A stretch of DNA of 18,787 nt from Desulfobacterales bacterium (GCA_018399455.1 JAGYOT010000004.1:1-18787), one strand, 5' to 3'. Counted from the stretch's first letter, positions 8,003 to 16,126 are shown. Made by a program: numbers and translations. The notes: generated from the sequence alone by a model not told the origin.

Positions 8003-8935
8003 ATGACGACCCAACCCAATTACCCCAAACTGCAGCCGGTGCAGCACATGCTGGTGTGTCTGGATTTGACCGCCATAGACTCATTTTTAATCGACTATGC
8101 CGCGTTTATGGCCAAGACGCTGCCGGCTCAGAACGTAACATTCTTCCACGTCATCCAGGCCTATGATCTGCCGGAGCGCACCCAAAAAGACTTCCCGGAC
8201 GTGGAGACCGACCTCAGTGACATGATCCGGGACAAACTTTGCCAATCTGTCGACACCCACTTTAATGCCGGTTGCCATTGGGAGGTGGCCACCCAGGTAG
8301 GCTATGAGGATGCAACCAAAGAGGTGCTTGATTATATTGAAAGAAACGAAATTGAGCTGACTCTGATTGCCCAGAAAGCCGGGGAATACCGGGAGGCCCG
8401 CTACGGCCATATTATCGCGGCAGACGCAGCCAGTGATATCCTTTTTGTGCCTGAGTATGCGGAAAAAACGATTGATCCGATCCTGTGCGCGATTGACCTC
8501 TCCGCTTCATCCGCCAAGGCTTTTGAACGGAGTCTGGATCTGGCCAGAGCCTGGGGAATTAAAATGTCCTGCTATTTCATTTTCGATCCGACCCGCACCT
8601 ATTTCCCGGCCACCACAGACCGAAGCTCCAGCCATTACCAGCAGCAAGCCCGCAAGGCTTATGAAAAATTTTTAAAGGCCTATGAACTCACGCCCGAAGA
8701 CATGGCCTGCCGGATTGAGACAGGCGATCCGATGCGCAGTGAAGCCGAAAACATCTATCAGGCGGCAATGGATCACAACGCCCGGCTCATCCTGGTCGGG
8801 GCTCATGGGAATACCTCAGCCGTTACCTCACTATTGGGCAATCTCTCCGAGACGTTCCGGCTGATGGAAAAAGAGATCCCGGTGATGATAGTTAAAAACC
8901 CGCCCGGCAAAAGGTTTCCCTGGGTGTGGAAGTGA
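8003..8935 (+). CDS. Tandem-domain universal stress protein (UspA family)
   Basis: Cytoplasmic protein of 310 residues made of two Usp domains (about 12-152 and 153-303). The second begins PILCAIDLSASSAKAF and carries the nucleotide-binding loop VGAHGNTSAVTSLLGN, matching G-x2-G-x9-G with Asn where Ser/Thr is usual. The first begins HMLVCLDLTAIDSF, but its matching region QKAGEYREARYGH has lost the glycine motif, so probably only the C-terminal domain binds ATP. A strong AGAGG site precedes ATG 8003. The gene is 13 bases after the BCCT transporter and almost certainly shares its mRNA. Usp proteins next to osmolyte transporters can regulate them, as TeaD does for the Halomonas TeaABC ectoine importer; that role here is inference. 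Confidence 0.92.
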   Translation: MTTQPNYPKLQPVQHMLVCLDLTAIDSFLIDYAAFMAKTLPAQNVTFFHVIQAYDLPERTQKDFPDVETDLSDMIRDKLCQSVDTHFNAGCHWEVATQVGYEDATKEVLDYIERNEIELTLIAQKAGEYREARYGHIIAADAASDILFVPEYAEKTIDPILCAIDLSASSAKAFERSLDLARAWGIKMSCYFIFDPTRTYFPATTDRSSSHYQQQARKAYEKFLKAYELTPEDMACRIETGDPMRSEAENIYQAAMDHNARLILVGAHGNTSAVTSLLGNLSETFRLMEKEIPVMIVKNPPGKRFPWVWK

Positions 8936-8940
8936 TGGCA

Positions 8941-8973
8941 AAAGGGCTGTCCGGAATTCACGAACAGCCCTTT
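8941..8973. terminator. Terminator between convergent usp and thiolase genes
   Basis: AAAGGGCTGT (8941-8950) and ACAGCCCTTT (8964-8973) form a perfect 10-bp stem with a 13-base loop, five bases after the usp stop codon and 32 bases beyond the thiolase stop on the other strand. The A run on one side and T run on the other suit bidirectional termination. Confidence 0.75.
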
Positions 8974-9005
8974 GCTGTTTATATACACAAGAGGAAAGAA
9001 GGAGC

Positions 9006-10217
9006 TTAGTCACACAACTCAAAAATGGCCGCAGCACCCATGCCGCCGCCGATGCACATGGATTCAATGCCGTACTTGACGCCCCGCTCTCTCATTTCGG
9101 TCATGATCTGAGCGCAGAGCTTCGCCCCGGTGCAGCCCAGAGGATGGCCCAGAGCAATGGCACCGCCGTTGACATTGATAATCCGATTGTCGCTGTCACA
9201 CGCCCACAGCTCTTTTTTGTCATACAGGCCCAGCTGCTGCAGGCAATAAATGGCCTGGGAGGCAAAGGCCTCGTTGACTTCAAAAATGCCGATATCCTCG
9301 ATCTTCATATCCGCAAGCTTCAGGACCTTGGGTATGGCGTAGGCGGGGCCAACGCCCATTTCATCGGCGCGGCAGCCGGCAACCGTGTAGTATTTGATCT
9401 TGGCGATGGGCTGGACCCCGAATTTTTTGACTGCATCCTCGCTCATAATTAGGGTAGCCGCGGCACCGTCGGTCGTCTGTGAGGAGTTGCCCGCCGTAAC
9501 CGAACCATTGGCAGCGAATGCCGGGCGCAGTTTGGCCAGACCTTCCATCGTCGTTGCCTCCCGGATACCGTCGTCAAAATCCTGCATCCAGGTTTTCTTT
9601 TCCCAGGAGCCATCCGCGTTTTCAACGTATTTGACCGCCTGGGTGGGCACGAGTTCCTTGTAGAGCCCGTTCTTTTTGGCATTCGCAGCCTTCATCTGGG
9701 AGTGATAGCCGAATTCATCCTGCATTTCCCGGGGGATATTATAGCGGTTGGCCACATTTTCCGCTGTTGAGCCCATGGAGATATAGACATCCGGATTCTC
9801 CCGGGACCATTCCGGATGGGGACGCGGCATGTTGCCGCCCATGGGAACGATGGTCATGGATTCAAGGCCGCCGCCAATGGCTACTTCTGACCAGCCGGCC
9901 TTGACCCGCATGGCCTGAATCGCAATCGCCTCAAGTCCTGAGGAGCAGAAACGATTGACCGTGGCCCCGGTGGTGGCATCCGGGAATTTGCACATCTGAG
10001 CAATAACGCGGCCGACATTCATTCCCTGCTCAGCCTCCGGAAAGGAGCAGCCGATCATCAGGTCCTCGACATCGGATTTCTCAACGTTGGGCGTATTTTC
10101 CATAACGGCATTGATCACCGTCTTCAACAGGTCTTCCGGCCGGGTCTGGGCAAATGCCCCCTTATTCCGCCGGCAGCCTGGGGTTCTCAGCGAGGTTACG
10201 ATATATGCATCTCTCAT
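9006..10217 (-). CDS. Thiolase (acetyl-CoA C-acyltransferase / 3-ketoacyl-CoA thiolase)
   Basis: Thiolase of 403 residues that cleaves 3-ketoacyl-CoA with CoA to acetyl-CoA and a shortened acyl-CoA, or condenses them in reverse. All catalytic residues are seen: nucleophile C91 in NRFCSSGLEAI, the NEAF box (EVNEAFASQA), H358 in GHPLGCTGA and C388 in CIGGGMGAA; the 30-residue H-to-C spacing matches characterised thiolases. ATG 10217 has a perfect AGGAGG site. It is the second gene of an operon, 56 bases after the dehydrogenase/hydratase fusion, so a role as FadA/FadI-type thiolase in fatty-acid beta-oxidation is more likely than biosynthetic acetoacetyl-CoA formation. Chain-length preference cannot be judged. 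Confidence 0.95.
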   Translation of the reverse strand: MRDAYIVTSLRTPGCRRNKGAFAQTRPEDLLKTVINAVMENTPNVEKSDVEDLMIGCSFPEAEQGMNVGRVIAQMCKFPDATTGATVNRFCSSGLEAIAIQAMRVKAGWSEVAIGGGLESMTIVPMGGNMPRPHPEWSRENPDVYISMGSTAENVANRYNIPREMQDEFGYHSQMKAANAKKNGLYKELVPTQAVKYVENADGSWEKKTWMQDFDDGIREATTMEGLAKLRPAFAANGSVTAGNSSQTTDGAAATLIMSEDAVKKFGVQPIAKIKYYTVAGCRADEMGVGPAYAIPKVLKLADMKIEDIGIFEVNEAFASQAIYCLQQLGLYDKKELWACDSDNRIINVNGGAIALGHPLGCTGAKLCAQIMTEMRERGVKYGIESMCIGGGMGAAAIFELCD

Positions 10218-10273
10218 CTGTATATCCTCCTAATATTTTAGGTTTTTGCTTGGGTTTGGCGTTCAGCGTCAGT

Positions 10274-12682
10274 TTACAGCATCAAGGGCTTGCCGGTTTT
10301 CATCATATGCTCTGCCATTTTCTGGGTATTCTCCGTCTTCCAGAGTTCCACAAAGGCTTCGCGCTCCAGACCCAGCAGATACTCTTCGCTGACGCGGGTC
10401 CCCTGGATCACATCACCGCCGGACATGCAGTAGGCGATTTTAGTGGCGATAAACTCCATGTGCGGGGTAATATAGCCGCCAATTCGCATATTCAGCATAT
10501 TGGAGGCGATCATGCCCTGGGCTTCACGGCCGAAAACCGGAAGTTTCCGCTTTCTCGGCGGCACGTAACCATCGTCGACGAGTTTGAGAACCTCCTTTTT
10601 GGCCTCTCCGGTCAAGAGATCCTTGTTGAACACAATGCGGTCGGTAGGCCTTAAGAAACCGCAGTTTCTGGCATCCGCCGCCGAGTTCGAGACCTTTGCC
10701 TGGGCAACCTGCATAAAGGGCTTGATGAAGTAGCCGGCATAATCGGTCAGTGTGGCCACATCCGGTTTGGATTCGATAAAATTCCGCCACAGATGCATCA
10801 TGCCGCCCCCGCCGGGAAGGAGGCCGGCGCCGATTTCCACCAGGCCCATGAACAGATCCGCACAGGCAACAATCTTATCCGCGGCCATGCAGATTTCACA
10901 GCCGCCGCCCAGCGCCAGGCCGTTAGGTGCGGCTACCACGGGAAACGGTGCGTATTTGCTGTTTATGATGCCCTCATGGGCGGTTTTGATAAACTGGTTG
11001 AGCTCCTCAAATTTACCGGCCCTGGCGGCATCCAGCATGTATTTCAGGTCCGCGCCCGCGGAAAAGGGGGCCGGCATGCCGGAGGCCTGATTGGCAATAA
11101 CCAAGCCGACGCCGTTTTCCTTGACATAGTCCCTGGCCGTGCCCATAAACTCCACAATTTCATAGTTCAGGGCGTTCATCTTGGTATGGAACTCCAGGTT
11201 AAAGACGCCGTCCCCCAGGTCAATGAGAGAGCAGGAAGGCACGGATTTGACGACTTTGTTATTGGCTCTCAGATCCGCCAGGGAAATCTGTTTTTCATTT
11301 ACCGGCACCGGTTTGTAGTTGTTTGAGGCAAAATCAAAAAACAGCTTGGTGGCGCCGTCCAATTTGTAAAATGTGGTGGCTCCGGATTTGAGCATTTCCT
11401 TGATCTTTTCCGGAACGCTCATGCCTTCTGCTTCCATTTTCTCCACGGATTCCTGAACACCTATGGCATCCCAGGTTTCAAACGGACCCAGCTCCCAGTT
11501 GTATCCCCACTTCATGGCATTATCGATGTCAACGATGGTATCAGAGATTTCCGGAATCCGGTTGGCGGAATAAATCAGGGCATTGGAGACCACATCCCAG
11601 GCGTATTTGGCGCCCTTGTCGTCACCGTATACGATGGCCCTCATTTTCTCAGGCAGGGACTCTTTCTGCTTGGCTTCCTGAAGGCAGGGGAAATCAGCTT
11701 TTCCGTATTCTTCATACTCCAGGGTTTCCGGATTGATCACCTTTCTGATCTGCTTCCATTCCGGTGTGATTTCCTTGGTATAGAAACCGGCCTTGGTCTT
11801 GTTGCCGAGCAGATTCTTTTCTTCCACCATGGTTTTGACAAAATCAGGGAGTGCCATGGTGTCGCGCATCTCGTCATCCGGGCACATGTTATAGCAGTTA
11901 TCGGCCACATGCTTCATGGTGTCCAGCCCGACAAGATCGGAGGTTTTAAACACCGCGGTTTTGGGACGCCCCATGGGGGGGCCGAAGATAGCATCCACAT
12001 CGGGGATCGTAAGGCCGTGGACCTGCATGGCCTGCATGGCTTTGCCGATATTCTGAACGCCGATGCGGTTGCCGACAAAGTTAGGGGTATCTTTTGCCCA
12101 CACAATGCCCTTGCCGAGGAAGCGTTCGCCGAAGTCCGCCATAAAATTGAGCACATCGGGCAGGGTTTCCGGCCCCTCTATGATCTCCAAAAGATGCATG
12201 TGGCGGACAGGATTGAAAAAATGGGTCCCCAGAAAATGCTGGCGCATATCCTCGCTCAAGTCCTTGCACATTTGATTCAGCGGAATGCCGGAGGTATTGG
12301 AGCTTATAATCGATCCGGGTTTCCGGATACCGTCAAGCTTCTTGAAGAGCTGCTGCTTGATCTCCAGTTTTTCAACCACCACTTCCACAATCCAGTCGCA
12401 GTCTTTGACCTTATCAAGATCATCTTCCAGATTTCCCGTCGTGATCAGCTCTACATCCTTTTTCTTATCCATAAACAGCGGGGGCTTGGCTTTAACCGCC
12501 GCATCCAGTCCGGCCTCAACGATCCGGCTTCTTGCTTTTGGATCCTTTTTTTCCTCCTCCTTTAAATCAAAGGGGACAATATCCAAAAGGACTGTAGGAA
12601 TCCCGGCACTGGCAAGAAGAGCGGCAATCCCGCCACCCATAATACCTGAACCGATTACGGCTGCCTTTTCAATTCTTCTCAT
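10274..12682 (-). CDS. Bifunctional 3-hydroxyacyl-CoA dehydrogenase / enoyl-CoA hydratase (dehydrogenase domain first)
   Basis: An 802-residue fusion catalysing hydration of enoyl-CoA and NAD-dependent oxidation of 3-hydroxyacyl-CoA. The N-terminal Rossmann domain starts with VIGSGIMGGGIA (G11, G13, G16); the catalytic dyad is H154 (GTHFFNP) and E166, at the 12-residue spacing of known enzymes. C-terminal dehydrogenase domains follow to about residue 440. The hydratase domain (about 480-700) has the oxyanion-hole SAGADLKYM and both acid/base glutamates, E596 (GGGCEICMAAD) and E616 (LVEIGAGLLPGGGG), 20 apart as in crotonase. This order is opposite to E. coli FadB and FadJ and like Bacillus FadN. 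ATG 12682 has an AGGAGGT site. It heads an operon with the thiolase at 9006-10217. FadN-like is the closest label I can give; no gene symbol is assigned. Confidence 0.94.
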   Translation of the reverse strand: MRRIEKAAVIGSGIMGGGIAALLASAGIPTVLLDIVPFDLKEEEKKDPKARSRIVEAGLDAAVKAKPPLFMDKKKDVELITTGNLEDDLDKVKDCDWIVEVVVEKLEIKQQLFKKLDGIRKPGSIISSNTSGIPLNQMCKDLSEDMRQHFLGTHFFNPVRHMHLLEIIEGPETLPDVLNFMADFGERFLGKGIVWAKDTPNFVGNRIGVQNIGKAMQAMQVHGLTIPDVDAIFGPPMGRPKTAVFKTSDLVGLDTMKHVADNCYNMCPDDEMRDTMALPDFVKTMVEEKNLLGNKTKAGFYTKEITPEWKQIRKVINPETLEYEEYGKADFPCLQEAKQKESLPEKMRAIVYGDDKGAKYAWDVVSNALIYSANRIPEISDTIVDIDNAMKWGYNWELGPFETWDAIGVQESVEKMEAEGMSVPEKIKEMLKSGATTFYKLDGATKLFFDFASNNYKPVPVNEKQISLADLRANNKVVKSVPSCSLIDLGDGVFNLEFHTKMNALNYEIVEFMGTARDYVKENGVGLVIANQASGMPAPFSAGADLKYMLDAARAGKFEELNQFIKTAHEGIINSKYAPFPVVAAPNGLALGGGCEICMAADKIVACADLFMGLVEIGAGLLPGGGGMMHLWRNFIESKPDVATLTDYAGYFIKPFMQVAQAKVSNSAADARNCGFLRPTDRIVFNKDLLTGEAKKEVLKLVDDGYVPPRKRKLPVFGREAQGMIASNMLNMRIGGYITPHMEFIATKIAYCMSGGDVIQGTRVSEEYLLGLEREAFVELWKTENTQKMAEHMMKTGKPLML

Positions 12683-12754
12683 AGTAACCTCCTGACTAAA
12701 ATTAAACTCACAATTTCCGAAGTGGAATAACTGTCTGTAAAGAACAAAAAAGGA

Positions 12755-12783
12755 ACAATACCGAAGGGGCCAATGGGTGTCAA
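12755..12783 (-). promoter_or_regulatory. Candidate promoter of the beta-oxidation operon
   Basis: On the minus strand a perfect TTGACA (12783-12778) is followed after 17 bases by TATTGT (12760-12755), 4 of 6 matches to the -10 consensus. Transcription would begin near 12748, about 65 bases before ATG 12682. Confidence 0.55.
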
Positions 12784-12842
12784 GAAAATTCTAAGCCTTG
12801 ACCCGCCATCTTTTTTAAAAAAATCAGTTTGTTACATTCTAA

Positions 12843-12856
12843 CCAACGTTCATTGG
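12843..12856. promoter_or_regulatory. Candidate operator, CCAA-N6-TTGG dyad
   Basis: CCAACGTTCATTGG is a short inverted repeat with looser symmetry outside it (ATTC to the left, GAAT to the right). AACGTTCATT-like cores occur in operators of TetR-family regulators, including some that control fatty-acid degradation. It lies about 60 bases upstream of the fatty-acid operon -35 and about 140 bases upstream of lolA, so it could serve either gene or be chance. No regulator gene is in the window. Confidence 0.3.
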
Positions 12857-12997
12857 AATAAACGACGGCCGACTGATTCAAGCAATTGTTGATTTCATTT
12901 ACACAATGGCGCAATTTATGCTAAGCAACTTATGCTGAAGGGACAAAGTTGATATAGAGTTGAGATAGATAAACCCCAGCCATTAAAAAGACGACAT

Positions 12998-13696
12998 ATG
13001 GTTAAAAGAAGAAAATGGTTCATGCGTTTTTTGGGTTATACGGCCGCTATCTGCCTGGTGTTTCTCGCGGCCGGCGAAGCGGCGTTTTGTGAGCCCGGGC
13101 GGCAAAATCCGGATCTGCCCTGCCAGGATATCATCCAGAGGCTGGAATCCCGTTACAAGGGCACGGATATTCAGGCCGGGTTTACCCAGGAATCCACCCT
13201 GGAAGCCATGGATATCACAGATACGGCAACCGGCCGGGTCTGGTTCAAATACCCCGGCATGATGCGCTGGGAGTATGAAACCCCCGACGCCCATGCCATT
13301 ATCACCGACGGAGAAACACTCTGGATCTACCGGCCGGAGGACAAGCAGGTCATTGTCGGCGATGCCCTCGCCTATTTCGGTAATGGGAAGGGTGCCAGTT
13401 TCTTGTCCAACATAGAGCTTGTCAAGGAGGAATTCAAGGTCGAAAAACTGCCCGAACAGAAGGAGGGATTTTATACCCTGGAGCTCATTCCCCGGGAAAA
13501 GACTCTGGATCTGGCCAAAATTCTTATGCATATCGACAAAAAAAGCCTGCTGGTCCGACACGTGGTCACGGAAAACGCCTATAATGATAAGACCCGGATC
13601 TCTTTTGAGGATATTCGGTTCCCGGATGCCCTCTCCGGAGAGAGATTCCATTTTGACATTCCCCCCGGAGCCGATGTCGTGCAGTTGGACAAATAG
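12998..13696 (+). CDS. lolA: Outer-membrane lipoprotein carrier protein LolA
   Basis: Periplasmic chaperone of 232 residues that takes lipoproteins released by LolCDE and carries them to the outer membrane. A basic, hydrophobic N-terminus (MVKRRKWFMRF, then TAAICLVFLAAGEAAF) is a signal peptide, cleaved near residue 31. The mature part fits the LolA half-barrel: IIQRLESRYKGTDIQAGFTQ, GRVWFKYPGMMRWEYETP, and ITDGETLWIYRPEDKQVIVG, the typical strand pattern with a conserved MRWEY. The Shine-Dalgarno is weak; an internal ATG at 13022 would shorten the basic region and is less likely. nadA follows after 28 bases and is probably co-transcribed. No LolB is in the window, which is usual outside beta- and gammaproteobacteria. 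Identification is by fold pattern and motifs. Confidence 0.9.
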   Translation: MVKRRKWFMRFLGYTAAICLVFLAAGEAAFCEPGRQNPDLPCQDIIQRLESRYKGTDIQAGFTQESTLEAMDITDTATGRVWFKYPGMMRWEYETPDAHAIITDGETLWIYRPEDKQVIVGDALAYFGNGKGASFLSNIELVKEEFKVEKLPEQKEGFYTLELIPREKTLDLAKILMHIDKKSLLVRHVVTENAYNDKTRISFEDIRFPDALSGERFHFDIPPGADVVQLDK

Positions 13697-13724
13697 CCCC
13701 TAAACCAAGGATAATGACGTTATC

Positions 13725-14627
13725 ATGCCCGAAGCGATCATAGACAGGATACAAAGACTGAAAACCCAAAAAAACGCCCTTATTCTGGCGCACAACTATC
13801 AGCCGCCAGAAATCCAGGATATGGCCGATATGTGCGGAGACTCTCTGGAACTCAGCATCCGCGCCGCAAAAACTTCAGCCGATATTATTGTATTCTGCGG
13901 CGTGCAATTCATGGCCGAGACCGCCTCAATCCTGTGCCCGGACAAAACCATACTCCTGCCCGACCCAAGCGCGGGCTGTCCTATGGCCGACATGATTACA
14001 CCGCAGCAGCTTTCCGCACGACTCAAGGAGCTGCCGGATGTTCCCGTTGTCACCTATGTGAATTCCTCAGCCGCAGTAAAGGCCATGTCGTCGATCTGCT
14101 GCACATCCGCCAACTCCATCAAAGTGGCGCAAAATCTGAATTCCCGGGAAATACTGATGGTGCCCGACAGAAACCTCGCCAGGTATACAGCCATGAAAAC
14201 CCGTAAAACCATCTACGCCTGGGACGGCTATTGCCCCTATCACGATGCACTGACGAGTGAAACCGTGACCGCCAGGCGGCAGGAGTATCCGGATGCCGTT
14301 TTCATGGCCCATCCCGAATGCCGTATGGAGGTTTTGGAAATTGCCGATGCGGTGGCCAGCACCTCAGGAATGTTGAAATACGCCCGCTCATCCGAAGCTG
14401 CGTCCTTTATCGTCGGGACGGAAATAGGCCTGCTGCACACGCTGAAAAAAGCATGCCCGACCAAGACCTTCATTCCGGCATCCGATGCGCTGCGATGTGT
14501 GGATATGAAAAAAATCAGCCTGACCGATGTGGCCGAAAGCCTGGAGAACCTTAAAGGCGAGGTCAAGGTTGCGGAACATATCCGGAAGCCCGCCATGCAG
14601 GCGGTTCAAAAAATGATCGAACTTTGA
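13725..14627 (+). CDS. nadA: Quinolinate synthase NadA
   Basis: Fe-S enzyme of 300 residues that condenses iminoaspartate with dihydroxyacetone phosphate to quinolinate in de novo NAD synthesis. The start LILAHNYQPPEIQDMADMCG and the motifs VFCGVQFMAETA, YVNSSAAVKA and WDGYCPYHDAL are characteristic. Three cysteines at the cluster-ligand positions are present: C58 (FCGVQFMAE), C170 (GYCPYH) and C258 (ALRCVDMKK). The length is that of the compact, single-chain bacterial form. AAGG lies upstream but about 14 bases from the ATG, and the bases between form a small GATAA/TTATC hairpin. The gene follows lolA closely; nadB and nadC are not in this window. A T-tract terminator follows. Confidence 0.96.
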   Translation: MPEAIIDRIQRLKTQKNALILAHNYQPPEIQDMADMCGDSLELSIRAAKTSADIIVFCGVQFMAETASILCPDKTILLPDPSAGCPMADMITPQQLSARLKELPDVPVVTYVNSSAAVKAMSSICCTSANSIKVAQNLNSREILMVPDRNLARYTAMKTRKTIYAWDGYCPYHDALTSETVTARRQEYPDAVFMAHPECRMEVLEIADAVASTSGMLKYARSSEAASFIVGTEIGLLHTLKKACPTKTFIPASDALRCVDMKKISLTDVAESLENLKGEVKVAEHIRKPAMQAVQKMIEL

Positions 14628-14655
14628 TAGGGGCTTAATCCGATGCCTGCCTGAA

Positions 14656-14678
14656 AGCCCCGCCGGCTGCTTTTTTTT
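14656..14678 (+). terminator. Probable terminator of the lolA-nadA unit
   Basis: AGCC (14656-14659) and GGCT (14665-14668) form a short GC stem followed by GC and eight T residues (14671-14678). It begins 29 bases after the nadA stop codon and sits between the convergent nadA and yebC genes. The stem is short, so strength is uncertain. Confidence 0.5.
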
Positions 14679-14701
14679 GCTGAAACGCTCAGCAGCACAG
14701 C

Positions 14702-15451
14702 CTAACCCATCTGCGCAATGACTTCCTCCGGGATATCGGCGTTCGTGTAGACTTTCTGCACATCGTCGTTATCATCCAGCGCATCCATCAGCTTAAACAT
14801 CTGTTCCGCCTCCTTACCGGAAAGATTGATATAGGTCTGGGGCAGCATGGTGATTTCGTCGTTCTCATACGCGATTCCCGCCTCATCCAGCGCCGCCTTG
14901 ACATCTTCCAACGCCTCGGGCGGCGTGATGATCTCAAAGTTCTCCGCATCCTCCTCCCGAAGATCCTCGGCACCCGCATCAAGGGCCACGGTCATCAGCG
15001 TCTCCTCGTCCGTATCCGACTTCCGGACCGCAATCCATCCCTTTTTATCAAACATCCAGTCCACACAGCCGTTCTCTCCCAGTTTACCGCCGTGTTTGCT
15101 GAATACATGCCGGACATCGGAGACGGTACGGTTCTTGTTGTCGGTCAGCGACTCCACCAGTACAGCGGCACCGCCCGGCCCATAGCCCTCATACTTGACC
15201 TCCTCGTAACTGACGCCCTCGAGTTCACCGGTGCCCTTCTTAATCGAGCGATCCACCTTGTCCTTGGGCAGGTTGTTGCTTTTGGCATTCTGGATAGCCG
15301 CCCGGAGTCTCGGGTTGGCATTGGGATCCCCGCCCCCCATGCGGGCGGCCACAATGATCTCTTTAACCAGCTTGGTGAATATCTTGCCGCGCTTGGCGTC
15401 CTCGGCGCCTTTTTTATGTTTGATATTGGCCCATTTACTGTGTCCCGACAT
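14702..15451 (-). CDS. yebC: YebC/PmpR (TACO1) family protein
   Basis: A 249-residue cytoplasmic protein of the near-universal YebC/TACO1 family. The N-terminus [20 protein letters not shown] is the family hallmark, followed by [38 protein letters not shown] and the [10 protein letters not shown] segment. Length is standard. Members were long described as DNA-binding regulators (PmpR), but mitochondrial TACO1 is a translation factor and bacterial YebC has more recently been linked to ribosomes stalled at proline-rich stretches. Here it is the last gene of a radA-rlmE-yebC run, 12 bases after the rRNA methyltransferase gene, which suits a ribosomal role. ATG 15451 has a perfect AGGAGG site that overlaps the end of rlmE. 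Confidence 0.95.
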   Translation of the reverse strand: MSGHSKWANIKHKKGAEDAKRGKIFTKLVKEIIVAARMGGGDPNANPRLRAAIQNAKSNNLPKDKVDRSIKKGTGELEGVSYEEVKYEGYGPGGAAVLVESLTDNKNRTVSDVRHVFSKHGGKLGENGCVDWMFDKKGWIAVRKSDTDEETLMTVALDAGAEDLREEDAENFEIITPPEALEDVKAALDEAGIAYENDEITMLPQTYINLSGKEAEQMFKLMDALDDNDDVQKVYTNADIPEEVIAQMG

Positions 15452-15463
15452 GTATGCGTCCTC

Positions 15464-16075
15464 CTATTTTTTACCCAGTCCGATTACATAGGTTTCCTTG
15501 CTTTCTTTTCGCGTACTCTGCGGTTTAAATGTCCTGCAGGAATTAAACGCCGCTTTTACATCTGAAATAAACGTCTCGACATCCTCGCCCTGAAATATTT
15601 TGCAGACAAAGGCGCCGTCCGGGGTCAAAACCCTTTGGGCTATGGTCAGGGCCGCCCGGCTCAAATAATAGGAGCGGGCCTGATCCACATCTTTTTTTCC
15701 GGTGGTTGAAGGCGCCATGTCGCTTAAAACCACATCCACAAGCCCGCCCACAAGCGCCTCGCAGCGCTCCGGGGCTTCTGCCAGCATCCGCACATCCTCG
15801 CAGAAAATCTCAACCTGCGCAGGCAGTTTCTCTTTCACCGGCTTCTGATCAATACCAATAAGGCGGCCCGAATCCCCAATGAGCCCGGCCGCATACTTGG
15901 CCCACGAACCCGGTGCACAGCCCAGGTCCAGCACCCGCTGACCCTTGCGGATCAAGGCAAATTTTTTCTGGATCTCCTGGAGCTTGTATACGGAGCGTGC
16001 CGGGAAATGTTCCTGCCTGGCCCGTTTAGCATAATAATCAGGCTGTTGTCTGGCTCTGGGATTGCGGCGCTTCAT
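15464..16075 (-). CDS. rlmE: 23S rRNA 2'-O-ribose methyltransferase RlmE (FtsJ/RrmJ)
   Basis: SAM-dependent methyltransferase of 203 residues that in E. coli modifies U2552 in the 23S rRNA A-loop. The K-D-K-E catalytic tetrad is complete: K31 (RSVYKLQEI), D119 (VLSDMAPSTTG), K159 (FVCKIFQGED) and E194 (ESKETYVIG); the spacings 40 and 35 between the last three equal those in the E. coli enzyme. The SAM loop is VLDLGCAPGSWAKYA. I chose ATG 16075, just after CAGGA and typical of the family N-terminus; an in-frame TTG at 16099 would add eight residues. It lies 51 bases after radA and 12 before yebC on the same strand, so the three are likely one operon. Eukaryote-like relatives methylate tRNA, but this gene's compact form is the bacterial rRNA type. 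Confidence 0.95.
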   Translation of the reverse strand: MKRRNPRARQQPDYYAKRARQEHFPARSVYKLQEIQKKFALIRKGQRVLDLGCAPGSWAKYAAGLIGDSGRLIGIDQKPVKEKLPAQVEIFCEDVRMLAEAPERCEALVGGLVDVVLSDMAPSTTGKKDVDQARSYYLSRAALTIAQRVLTPDGAFVCKIFQGEDVETFISDVKAAFNSCRTFKPQSTRKESKETYVIGLGKK

Positions 16076-16126
16076 ATCCTGATTTTCCTCGGGTGTCAAA
16101 CAATATAAGCCTTCTTGAACTTCGGG

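Larger units (their letters stand above)
12683..12997. other. Divergent control region between the fatty-acid operon and lolA
   Basis: This 315-base gap has no gene. It contains the minus-strand promoter at 12755-12783 and the dyad at 12843-12856 (listed separately). Near lolA there is a direct repeat TTATGCT at 12916-12922 and 12930-12936 (14-base period) and an inverted pair ATTGT/ACAAT at 12885-12907. I could not place a convincing lolA promoter. Confidence 0.5.

Noticed and set aside
11909..12565. A 218-codon plus-strand open frame within the dehydrogenase/hydratase gene
   Set aside because: Antisense to the conserved Rossmann and dehydrogenase region; His/Gly-rich shadow composition.
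12983..13651. A 222-codon minus-strand open frame across lolA
   Set aside because: Antisense to LolA, which has a signal peptide and family pattern; no support for a second gene.
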